In this document: in pieces, positions 5,030 through 11,207 of the stretch
How positions within the stretch are numbered: the stretch's first letter is position 1
How the letters are laid out: each line of letters starts with the position of its first letter
NCBI GenBank assembly: GCA_964629825.1
Contig: CAZVUW010000086.1
Span: forward strand, 1-13,234
Reading direction: 5' to 3'
DNA length: 13,234 nt
Source of the DNA: CAZVUW01 sp964629825
GTDB taxonomy: Bacteria > Actinomycetota > Nitriliruptoria > Euzebyales > Egibacteraceae
The notes under the pieces: generated by a model
The model's input: the letters and a program-made list of their open reading frames with translations, nothing else
What the model was told of the DNA's origin: nothing
Databases searched by the model: none
Program-made: the position numbers and the translations under genes

Positions 5030-6469
5030 CTAGGTCTGCTCGTCCCCCGGTTGGTCCGCTATCAGATCCGCGCCCACGACGATGGTCAGATCCACGACGG
5101 ACTGCGGCTGCCGGCTCACCTGGATGGTACCGACGCCCAACCGCTCCTGCACCTGGCGGGCCGCCGCCAGGGAACGCTCCGACTCGTCGTACACCAGGAT
5201 CTGGGTCTCGGTGAAGTCAAAGCTGCGGGCGTTGTCGGTCAGCACGATGCGGAACGGCCCCTCGCCCAGGCGCTCATCGACGATCTGGCCGACCCCTGGC
5301 ACCCCCACCCCGTTGAGCACCTGAACCCGCACGGCGTCCGCGCCACCGTCGGCGGGCACGCTCGCGGCGAGGTGCTGGTCGACGAGCTGGGCGACGGCCT
5401 CCTCGCGCGGGCGGTAGGTGGCGTCACCCTGCGGTCCCTCACCGCCGAAGGACTCCACCGGGAGCAGGACCACGTCGACGCCGTCCCCCTGCCCCGCGGT
5501 CGCGAGGCCGGCGAACAGGGTTCGCAACCAGTCCGGCTCGGCGGCGGTGTCCAGCTCGGGGATGCCGCCGCCGGCGAACGAGTCCAGCACCTCGGGGGCG
5601 CCCAGCGCGTCGAACAGGCCGGTCAGCACCTGCTGCTGGCGCGGGAACGAGGCGAGCTCGTCCTCGCCGGGTCCGATGAACGACCAGTACTCGGCCAGGC
5701 GCGGCCCGTCGAGCTGCTGCGAACCGGCCTCGAAGCGGACCTCGGCGCTGCCGTCGTCATTGCGCATGGCCAGGCGCTCCGGCACGTCGATGGAGAGCCC
5801 TCCGGTGCGGTCGAGCAGAGCGCCGAGGCCCGTCGTGTCGACCGCCCCCACGTGGTCGATGGCGATGCCGAGCAGGTTCTCCACCGTCGCCGCCACGAGG
5901 TCCGCACCGCCGTACTGCTGGGCCAGCCCGAGCCGGTCGAGGCCGACCCCCGGTATCTCCACGAGCGTGCCGACGGGCACGAGCACGGCCACCCCGTCGT
6001 CCTCTGCCGGGCCGGCGCCGAGCAGGGTCACGCCAGCTGCGGACCCGTCGTCCGCGAGCCGCACGAGGAGCAGCGTCTGCTGCTCGCCGACTGCCTGGGG
6101 CGCGGCGGCCGTCGTCGCGGGTGTTCCGGGCTCCTCCGTGCGGTCCAGCTGAGGCAGCGTCAGCGCGGCCGCGGCTCCCAGCACGAGGATGAGGATCGCA
6201 GCGGTCGCGAGCACGCGGCGGCGCGTCCGCGGCTCGTCCGCGCGCACCGGTGGAGGCGGCGTGGGACGTGCAGTCAGGGCAGGCGGTGCCGCAGGGCGCG
6301 GCCCCTCGGGCATGGGCGTCGACGCCGCAGGGCGCGGCCTCTCGGGCGTGGGGGCCGGTGCCGGACCGGGCTCGTCCGTGCCCGCCGCGAAGCGCCCGCG
6401 CGGCCGACGCCGGAAGGGGTTGGGAAGCCGCCAGCCCCCGTCCCTCCTGACGTGGGCGCCACGGGGCAT
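5030..6469 (-). CDS. LCP-family protein with LytR_C domain, lacking canonical LCP catalytic residues
   Basis: This 479-aa protein has four parts: a basic, Pro/Ala-rich cytoplasmic N-terminus (1-82), one membrane helix (about 85-106), an extracellular LytR-CpsA-Psr region (about 130-300), and a LytR_C domain (about 378-467, from VRVQVLNGVGVPGVG to LTIVVGADL). LCP features include VENLLGIAIDHVGAVDTTGLGALLDRTGGLSIDVPERL (split over 196-233) and the FPRQQQVLTGLFDAL helix. LCP enzymes attach glycopolymers to peptidoglycan. Here the expected RSDTM motif and the Arg/Asp of the IPRDT motif are absent: the segment reads VPVGTLVEIPG. A catalytic ligase role is therefore doubtful, and a binding or structural role is possible. 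The ATG lies one nt after the nadD stop, so the two are co-translated. Confidence 0.85.
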   Translation of the reverse strand: MPRGAHVRRDGGWRLPNPFRRRPRGRFAAGTDEPGPAPAPTPERPRPAASTPMPEGPRPAAPPALTARPTPPPPVRADEPRTRRRVLATAAILILVLGAAAALTLPQLDRTEEPGTPATTAAAPQAVGEQQTLLLVRLADDGSAAGVTLLGAGPAEDDGVAVLVPVGTLVEIPGVGLDRLGLAQQYGGADLVAATVENLLGIAIDHVGAVDTTGLGALLDRTGGLSIDVPERLAMRNDDGSAEVRFEAGSQQLDGPRLAEYWSFIGPGEDELASFPRQQQVLTGLFDALGAPEVLDSFAGGGIPELDTAAEPDWLRTLFAGLATAGQGDGVDVVLLPVESFGGEGPQGDATYRPREEAVAQLVDQHLAASVPADGGADAVRVQVLNGVGVPGVGQIVDERLGEGPFRIVLTDNARSFDFTETQILVYDESERSLAAARQVQERLGVGTIQVSRQPQSVVDLTIVVGADLIADQPGDEQT

Positions 6470-6470
6470 G

Positions 6471-7097
6471 TCAGCCGACCCCGCCGGCCGACAGCCCGCG
6501 GCCGGGCAGGCCGTAGAGCCCGTGCTTGCGGGCGTACTCCTCGATCTCGCGCGGGATGAGGTAGGTCACAGACCGGCCGGAGGCGAAGCGGTTGCGCACG
6601 TCCGTCGACGAGATCGCCAGCGCCGGCACGTCGAGCAGCACGACCTTGTCCCGCAGCCCCTCGTGCTCGAGGTCGCTGAGGTCGTGCCCCGGCCGCGTGG
6701 CCGCCACGAAGGTCGCCAGCGAAAGGCACTCCTCGGCGTCCTTCCAGGTCAGGATGGACAGGATCGCGTCCGCACCGGTGATGAACAGCAGCTCGTCGTC
6801 GGGGACGATCTTGCTCAGTGCCCGTAGGGTGTCCACCGTGTATGACGGCCCGGGACGGTCGATCTCCAGACGGCTCACGCTGAAGGCCGGGTTCGCGGCC
6901 GTCGCCAGCACGGTCATGAGATAGCGGTGCTCCGCCGGCGTCACGTCGCGCGTCTTCTGCCACGGATGGCCGGCCGGGACGAACACGACCTCATCCAGGC
7001 CGAGGTCGGCCCGCGCCTGCTCAGCGGTCACCAGGTGCCCCAGATGAAGCGGGTCGAAGGTGCCACCCATGATCCCAACTCTGCGTGCCCTGGACAT
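6471..7097 (-). CDS. nadD: Nicotinate-nucleotide adenylyltransferase
   Basis: NadD (208 aa, normal length) adenylates nicotinate mononucleotide with ATP to give deamido-NAD in cytosolic NAD biosynthesis. The nucleotidyltransferase motifs are intact: GGTFDPLHLGH (11-21, with the HxGH-type box) and ISSTDVR (162-168), followed by the typical VTYLIPREIEEYARKHGLY end. The start ATG (7097) gives the short family N-terminus MSRARRVGIMGG; a longer frame reaching 7289 has no homology-like content. There is no Shine-Dalgarno, but TAGACT ends 7 nt before the ATG, consistent with a leaderless transcript. It is the first gene of the minus-strand operon with the LCP protein, rsfS and a phosphatase. proB/proA, often located upstream in actinobacteria, are absent. 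Confidence 0.97.
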   Translation of the reverse strand: MSRARRVGIMGGTFDPLHLGHLVTAEQARADLGLDEVVFVPAGHPWQKTRDVTPAEHRYLMTVLATAANPAFSVSRLEIDRPGPSYTVDTLRALSKIVPDDELLFITGADAILSILTWKDAEECLSLATFVAATRPGHDLSDLEHEGLRDKVVLLDVPALAISSTDVRNRFASGRSVTYLIPREIEEYARKHGLYGLPGRGLSAGGVG

Positions 7098-7104
7098 GGG
7101 CGCG

Positions 7105-7110
7105 AGTCTA
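7105..7110 (-). promoter_or_regulatory. Candidate -10 (TAGACT) of nadD, leaderless geometry
   Basis: TAGACT on the minus strand ends 7 nt before the nadD ATG. This spacing places the transcription start at the A of ATG, the arrangement common for actinobacterial leaderless mRNAs. No Shine-Dalgarno exists for this start. The -35 region is not recognisable. Confidence 0.5.
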
Positions 7111-7171
7111 GTGGGGCCCACCTGCGTGCTGCGGATGCGTCGCGGGCGCTCCTCCGCGACACTTGACCGCC

Positions 7172-7672
7172 ATGAGCGAAGACTTCGAAACCGCCCTGCG
7201 GGCCCGGATCGCCCGCAACGCCGAGCTCGCGGCCGAGCGCGCCCGTGCGGAGCATGAGATGGATCGCGCCGTCGAGGAGGCCGCCGCACGCGCCGAGCGC
7301 GAGCGCGCGGAGCTCGCAGCGGCCCAGCGCGAACGCCACGCGCAGCTGGTCGAGGCCCTCAGCGCGGCCGCCCGCGGACTCAAGGAGGCCGACCCGGAGG
7401 GCTTCATCGTGCGCCTCGGCTGGACCCAGTCCGGCGAGGAGTTCATCGCGAAGATCTCGACCCGTCTGGTGGAGCCGGCGCGCTCGCTGCTGATCGAGCT
7501 GGACCGCGACGACGACGAGGTCCTGGCCCGCTGGCGCTCCGACCTCGGCAACGCCCTGGAGCTGTGGCGCCTGCTCGAGGTCGAGCCTCCGCTGCTCCAG
7601 CAGCTGGTGCTGCAGGTCGCCGACCAGGAGCTGTGGCGCGGGGCCGATCGCCCGCCGCCGTTCCCCGAATAG
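7172..7672 (+). CDS. Coiled-coil hypothetical protein
   Basis: This 166-aa protein of unknown family starts at MSEDFETALRAR. Residues 5-72 form an uninterrupted charged helix rich in Ala, Glu and Arg (AAERARAEHEMDRAVEEAAA region), predicted to be a coiled coil. Residues 75-158 look globular: GFIVRLGWTQSGEEFIAKIS (78-97), then acidic and hydrophobic helices (RSLLIELDRDDDEVLARW, ALELWRLLEVEPPLLQQLVLQVADQELW). There is no signal peptide or membrane segment. No Shine-Dalgarno precedes the ATG; an in-frame TTG 9 nt upstream is the alternative. The gene is divergent from nadD (74 bp) and convergent with the 535-aa protein (13 bp between stops). GC-rich third positions and clean termini support a real gene. 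No function is proposed. Confidence 0.8.
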   Translation: MSEDFETALRARIARNAELAAERARAEHEMDRAVEEAAARAERERAELAAAQRERHAQLVEALSAAARGLKEADPEGFIVRLGWTQSGEEFIAKISTRLVEPARSLLIELDRDDDEVLARWRSDLGNALELWRLLEVEPPLLQQLVLQVADQELWRGADRPPPFPE

Positions 7673-7680
7673 GTCGCGCG

Positions 7681-7695
7681 CCGGCTCAGTGCCGG
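7681..7695. terminator. Small dyad between convergent genes
   Basis: CCGGC (7681-7685) and GCCGG (7691-7695) with loop TCAGT lie across the stop codon of the minus-strand gene. This is a weak bidirectional terminator candidate. Confidence 0.3.
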
Positions 7696-9293
7696 AAGAC
7701 GATCTGGTTGAAGTCCAGGTAGATCCGGTTGCCGTCGCGCACCTCGATGGCCATGGGGCTCAGCCGGTTGTCGATGTGGTCGTGCTCCTCGGCAGTCGGA
7801 TACGACACCTTGACGACCCAGCGCTTGTCGCCCTCAGGCTTGGTGCAGTCGACGCCGGTGGAGCTCGCCGGCATCACGGCGTTGCGCATGGCCTTGTCGT
7901 AGATGTTCCGGTAGTCGGGGTTCTTCTTCATCGTCCGGACGGCGTGATGGGTGACCTGGTCTATCGCGTACCAGTCGATGCGCGCCCAGACATCGTTCTC
8001 CAGGTACTTGCCGATGAGGGAGAACGGCGGAGGGGGTGGTCGCTTCTCCGGCTCGGGCTCGACCTCCTCGCTGGTGGTCGTGGTCCTCTCCTCCTCGACC
8101 ACCTCCGACTTGAGCTTCTTCTTCTCCCAGCGCTCCGCGGTCTGCCGCTCCCACTTGGTCGGCCGTCGGGAGGCCTCGGCCTGCTTCTGCTGCTCGATGA
8201 GCTTGTCCTCCACCGCATCGGCGAGCCGCTCGAGCGCTTTGAGCAGGTTGGGCGCGTCCTTGATGCCCGCCGCCAGCTTCGGGCTGATGGCGAACTTCTT
8301 GAACGTGATGTGCTGCGCACCTTCGGCGATGCGCTCGCTGACCATGGTGAGCTCCGAGCCCAACCCCTGCTCGGCGACGAACCTGCGCAGATCGAACGCC
8401 AGAGCACGAAAGCCCCCCATGGAAGGCGAGGGGCCGAGCGACTCCAGCGAGCCCAGGAGGTTTCTGTAGATCTCCTGGCAGGCCTTGAGCTTGCGCTGGA
8501 GCTCCAGGGCCTCCGCGCGGGCCTGGTCCAGCCGCCAACGCTCCTCCTCCATCCGCTGGTCGTGCTGGCGCTTGACCAGCGCGAGGTCGGGCGAGTAGGT
8601 GGTGATGGCCCTGGTCATCGTCAGGCGGCTCAGGGAGTCGAGCAGGATCTCGTTGGCCCACAGGTCCTGGCGGATGATCCGTCCGATGAGGAAATCCCAG
8701 TCGGACTGCGTCAGCTGCAGCACGGGCAGCGACTGACGTCCCGTGGACGGGACCAGCGCCCCGCTCTCCGACCCCGGCAGCTCTCCTCCGGACTCGTCCG
8801 ACTGCTCAACCACCCCGGGGACCTCGAGCGGCAGGTCGTCCGACTGCCCGGGCTTCTCCGACAGGTCTGGTTGCTGATCCGGGGCCTGCTGCTGAGGGGG
8901 CGGCAGCTGCGGGGGCGGCAGCTGCGGGGGTGTCTGCTGCTGGCCCGCGACCTGTCGGCCACGCCCGAGCAGGCGGGCGAAGAAGCCCCAGATGCCCAGC
9001 AGCAGCTGGCCGCCGCCGAGCACCATGTGGCCCAGCTGCTCACCCACCAGCTCCGCATCCTCGGTCGTCATCCCGCCCCTCTGGATGACCGGTGGAAAGG
9101 GGGGCCCTGCGGAGCGCTGCGCGGTCGGCCCGGCGAGCAGCCGCTGCACCTGCCGGTTGCCGGCGAGCTCCTGAAGGGCGAGCACATCCTGCGCGCCCGC
9201 GATGGCTCGTGGCGGCCGCGTCGCGCCGCGTTGCGCCGCGTTGTCGGCCCCGTGACGAGAGCCGGACTGCACCGACGTAGCAGATCGCAACAT
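7686..9293 (-). CDS. Large protein with an eCIS-associated N-terminal signature; candidate injection-system cargo
   Basis: This 535-aa protein is of unknown function. The N-terminus (1-72) is disordered, Ala/Arg/Gln-rich, and contains LALQELAGNRQVQRLL (38-53), then TAQRS and PPVIQR (67-72). This LQxxAGNxxVxxLL plus (V/I)QR pattern is, from knowledge of the family, typical of actinobacterial proteins carrying the eCIS core domain (DUF4157) or otherwise tied to contractile injection systems. Next come a hydrophobic stretch (91-110: VLGGGQLLLGIWGFFARLLG), a Pro/Gln linker with a 15-bp tandem repeat (121-142), an acidic segment (143-180), helical regions with coiled-coil character (196-280 and 355-400), a Thr/Glu/Pro hinge (398-423) and a compact C-terminal domain (424-535). 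No HExxH zinc motif, DUF4157 core, signal peptide or known toxin motif is seen. It lies alone between nadD and obg. Being a gene is near certain; cargo role is inference. Confidence 0.85.
   Translation of the reverse strand: MLRSATSVQSGSRHGADNAAQRGATRPPRAIAGAQDVLALQELAGNRQVQRLLAGPTAQRSAGPPFPPVIQRGGMTTEDAELVGEQLGHMVLGGGQLLLGIWGFFARLLGRGRQVAGQQQTPPQLPPPQLPPPQQQAPDQQPDLSEKPGQSDDLPLEVPGVVEQSDESGGELPGSESGALVPSTGRQSLPVLQLTQSDWDFLIGRIIRQDLWANEILLDSLSRLTMTRAITTYSPDLALVKRQHDQRMEEERWRLDQARAEALELQRKLKACQEIYRNLLGSLESLGPSPSMGGFRALAFDLRRFVAEQGLGSELTMVSERIAEGAQHITFKKFAISPKLAAGIKDAPNLLKALERLADAVEDKLIEQQKQAEASRRPTKWERQTAERWEKKKLKSEVVEEERTTTTSEEVEPEPEKRPPPPPFSLIGKYLENDVWARIDWYAIDQVTHHAVRTMKKNPDYRNIYDKAMRNAVMPASSTGVDCTKPEGDKRWVVKVSYPTAEEHDHIDNRLSPMAIEVRDGNRIYLDFNQIVFRH
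8896..8930 (-). repeat. 15-bp tandem repeat encoding a Pro-rich linker
   Basis: GGGGGCGGCAGCTGC occurs at 8896-8910 and 8911-8925, followed by a third partial GGGGG. On the coding strand it specifies QLPPP repeats in the linker of the 535-aa protein, a site prone to length change without frameshift. Confidence 0.85.
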
Positions 9294-9321
9294 GGCGCCT
9301 ACCCGTGGCTGGAGTGCCCGG

Positions 9322-9327
9322 AGTCTA
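9322..9327 (-). promoter_or_regulatory. Candidate -10 (TAGACT) of the 535-aa gene
   Basis: TAGACT on the minus strand ends 28 nt before the ATG. TTGATG (9348-9343) lies 15 nt upstream of it as a possible -35, with rather short spacing. The gene has no good Shine-Dalgarno. Its own promoter is expected because a 143-bp gap separates it from obg. Confidence 0.4.
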
Positions 9328-9347
9328 GGTGCGCAGAAGGCTCATCA

Positions 9348-9397
9348 ACCGCCCCGGCGGTCGGCCCCGCGAGCAGATGCCGCTGCCCTTCCGGGCA
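9348..9397 (-). terminator. Two hairpins after obg, weak terminator candidates
   Basis: On the way from obg to the next minus-strand gene, TGCCC (9384-9388)/GGGCA (9393-9397) with a 4-nt loop and ACCGC (9348-9352)/GCGGT (9357-9361) with a 4-nt loop follow the obg stop by 40-90 nt. Neither has a U-run. Confidence 0.3.
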
Positions 9398-9436
9398 CAC
9401 CCCGCATAGTGGCTGGCGGCGGCATGAGGCGCTGGC

Positions 9437-10882
9437 CTACGGCGCTTCCAGCCGCTCTTCGTCCTCGGCCACCCACTCTTCGGCGTCCTCGGACAACGCC
9501 TGGTCGTCGGCCTGGAGCTCGTCGATCTCGTCCAGCTCCTCCTCCGGCAGATCCGAGGGCTCCGGGTCGAAGTCGAACACGAAGCCGGCGATGTCGATGG
9601 TGTCACCTGCCCGCGCACCCGCCTTGATCAGCTCGCGCTCGACGCCCGCGCGGGCAAGCCGGTTTTGCAGATAACGGACTCCCTCCGAGTTGGACAGGTC
9701 CGTCATCAGCACCCAGCGCTCGATGCGCTCGCCCTCGACCCGGTAGGCCTCATCGGTCCGGCGCACTGTGAAGTCGGGGCCGGCCGGCGCGGGCCTGAGC
9801 ACGGGACGCGCGACCGACACGACCTCGTCCGCCTCGGCGCGCTCCGCTCGCACCTGCCGGACCAGATCCGCCATCCGGTAGCGCAGGGCGTCGACGCCCT
9901 GGCCGGTCACGGCGCTGCCCACCAGGACCTCCCAACCCTCCGCCTGGAGGTCGGGCAGCACGATCTCCGCCACCTCGGGGTCGGCGTCCACCTTGTTCAG
10001 GAACACCAGCGCCGGCCGCTCGGTGAGGGGCGGGACGCCCGGGACCAGCTCGGCGGTGCGCTCGTAGGCCTCGAGCTCGGCGACGACGGTCCGCAGGTCC
10101 TCGCGCGGGTCGCGCTGCTCGTAGCTCGCGCAGTCGAGGACGTGGACCAGGGCTCCTGCGCGCTCGACATGGCGCAGGAACTCGTGCCCGAGACCGCGCC
10201 CCGTGCTGGCGCCCTCGATGAGGCCCGGGACGTCGGCCACGACGAAGTCAAGGTCGCCCGCGCCGCCGTCGCCACCCTCGACGCGGACCACGCCCAGGTT
10301 GGGGCTGAGGGTCGTGAAGGGGTAGTCGGCGATCTTGGGGCGCGCGGCCGACATGCGTGCGATCAGCGAGGACTTGCCGGCGTTGGGGAATCCGACCAGG
10401 GCGACGTCCGCTACCAGCTTGAGCTCGAGGGTGATCCAGCGCTCCCTGGGGCGCTCCCCCAGCTCGTGGAAGCGCGGCGCCCTGCGCCGTGTGGTGCGAA
10501 ACGCGGCGTTGCCACGCCCGCCGCGACCGCCGGGCGCCACGATCAGCTCGGCGCCCTCGTAGGAGAGGTCGCCCAGCAGCTCGCCGTCGCTGTCGTGCAC
10601 GACCGTCCCGACCGGGACCAGCACGACCTCGTCGGCGCCATCCGCTCCGCGGCGCAGGTCACCCTGGCCGTGCGCGCCGTCGCCGGCGCGGCGGTGCGGG
10701 CGGTGGTGGAAGTCCAGCAGTGTCGCTACGTCGTGGGTGGCGCGCAGGATCACCGACCCGCCATTGCCCCCATCACCGCCGTCGGGGCGGCCCAGGGGCT
10801 CGAACGGCTGCCGCTGGAAGGCGGTCACGCCGTTGCCACCGCGACCGCCGCGGACGTTGATCTTCACCCGGTCTACGAACAC
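9437..10882 (-). CDS. obg: GTPase Obg/CgtA
   Basis: This 481-aa Obg GTPase acts in large-subunit ribosome maturation and the stringent response. Domains in order: a Gly-rich Obg fold (1-157, with GGRGGNGV and GGDGGNGGS), a G domain with P-loop GFPNAGKSS (164-172), switch region YPFTTLSPNLGVV (187-199), DVPGLIEGA (217-225), NKVD (296-299) and SAVTGQG (323-329), an OCT domain (about 369-436), then a strongly acidic tail (440-481). All G motifs are intact. The start is GTG, with no Shine-Dalgarno; TAGGCT ends 6 nt before it, again suggesting a leaderless mRNA. rplU-rpmA, usually directly upstream, are not present in this window, and the 5' neighbour is a gene relic. proB/proA do not follow it. 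Confidence 0.97.
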   Translation of the reverse strand: MFVDRVKINVRGGRGGNGVTAFQRQPFEPLGRPDGGDGGNGGSVILRATHDVATLLDFHHRPHRRAGDGAHGQGDLRRGADGADEVVLVPVGTVVHDSDGELLGDLSYEGAELIVAPGGRGGRGNAAFRTTRRRAPRFHELGERPRERWITLELKLVADVALVGFPNAGKSSLIARMSAARPKIADYPFTTLSPNLGVVRVEGGDGGAGDLDFVVADVPGLIEGASTGRGLGHEFLRHVERAGALVHVLDCASYEQRDPREDLRTVVAELEAYERTAELVPGVPPLTERPALVFLNKVDADPEVAEIVLPDLQAEGWEVLVGSAVTGQGVDALRYRMADLVRQVRAERAEADEVVSVARPVLRPAPAGPDFTVRRTDEAYRVEGERIERWVLMTDLSNSEGVRYLQNRLARAGVERELIKAGARAGDTIDIAGFVFDFDPEPSDLPEEELDEIDELQADDQALSEDAEEWVAEDEERLEAP

Positions 10883-10888
10883 CAGCCG

Positions 10889-10894
10889 AGCCTA
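10889..10894 (-). promoter_or_regulatory. Candidate -10 (TAGGCT) of obg, leaderless geometry
   Basis: TAGGCT on the minus strand ends 6 nt before the GTG start. TTCGGG lies 17 nt upstream (10917-10912) as a poor -35. The palindrome CCGTACGG (10896-10903) directly precedes the -10. Confidence 0.45.
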
Positions 10895-10926
10895 CCCGTA
10901 CGGTCGGACGACCCGAACGCCCGTCA

Positions 10927-11117
10927 GGTCAGGCCGGCTTCGAGGGCAAGGACCGCACCCACATGCAGGTGTTCGAGGGGCGGGCGTGCGGAACCACCGG
11001 GCGCTGCTGACGGCGCCGGAGAACCCCAGCGGCGTCTGGCGGGTGCGCATCGCCAACTACGGTCAGTTCTCGACCGAGAACGCCACGGTGCGCAAGATCG
11101 TCCTGACGCACTACTAG
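10927..11117 (+). pseudogene. 3'-terminal relic of an unknown protein, frameshifted
   Basis: Two adjacent plus-strand reading frames look like protein-coding remnants. One (10927-11010) reads QAGFEGKDRTHMQVFEG before degenerating to a TGA. The second (10992-11117) reads ALLTAPENPSGVWRVRIAN followed by YGQFSTENATVRKIVLTHY and ends at TAG. The second has strongly GC-biased third positions and the residue pattern of a C-terminal beta-sandwich domain such as those ending secreted proteins. A shift between frames around 10980-11000 would join them. No start or upstream body remains: the sequence before it is the obg promoter and 5' end on the other strand. I do not recognise the family. It occupies most of the 325-bp gap between obg and metB. 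Confidence 0.45.
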
Positions 11118-11146
11118 AAGACGCGCTTACCTCGGCGCTATCCATT

Positions 11147-11179
11147 GGGGCCATCGGCGGTGCTGCCGCCGGTGGCCCC
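11147..11179. terminator. Strong bidirectional terminator hairpin
   Basis: GGGGCCA (11147-11153) pairs with TGGCCCC (11173-11179). After a 2x2 internal loop, GGCGG (11156-11160) pairs with CCGCC (11166-11170) around TGCTG. It follows the metB stop by 28 nt on the minus strand and the relic's stop by 29 nt on the plus strand. TCTTCGTGT follows on the plus side. Confidence 0.75.
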
Positions 11180-11181
11180 TC

Positions 11182-11207
11182 TTCGTGTCCGCCGTTCGTG
11201 TCCGCCG
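11182..11207. repeat. Perfect 13-bp tandem duplication abutting the metB stop
   Basis: TTCGTGTCCGCCG occurs twice back to back (11182-11194 and 11195-11207), and the metB stop codon follows immediately at 11208. It looks like a recent slippage duplication in the 3' untranslated region. Confidence 0.85.

Noticed and set aside
4787..6559. 590-codon plus-strand open frame over rsfS, the LCP gene and nadD
   Set aside because: It spans three genes on the opposite strand, including clearly recognised RsfS and NadD, and shows no domain of its own.
7098..7289. N-terminal extension of nadD up to 7289
   Set aside because: The extension is Arg/Pro/Ser-rich, antisense to the coiled-coil gene, and absent from the compact NadD family start; a -10 element lies inside it.
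7689..9674. 661-codon plus-strand open frame opposite the 535-aa gene
   Set aside because: It is antisense to a gene with coherent domain layout and continues across intergenic DNA into obg. Its translation is Leu/Gly/Arg-rich without family resemblance. Long antisense frames are expected in high-GC DNA.
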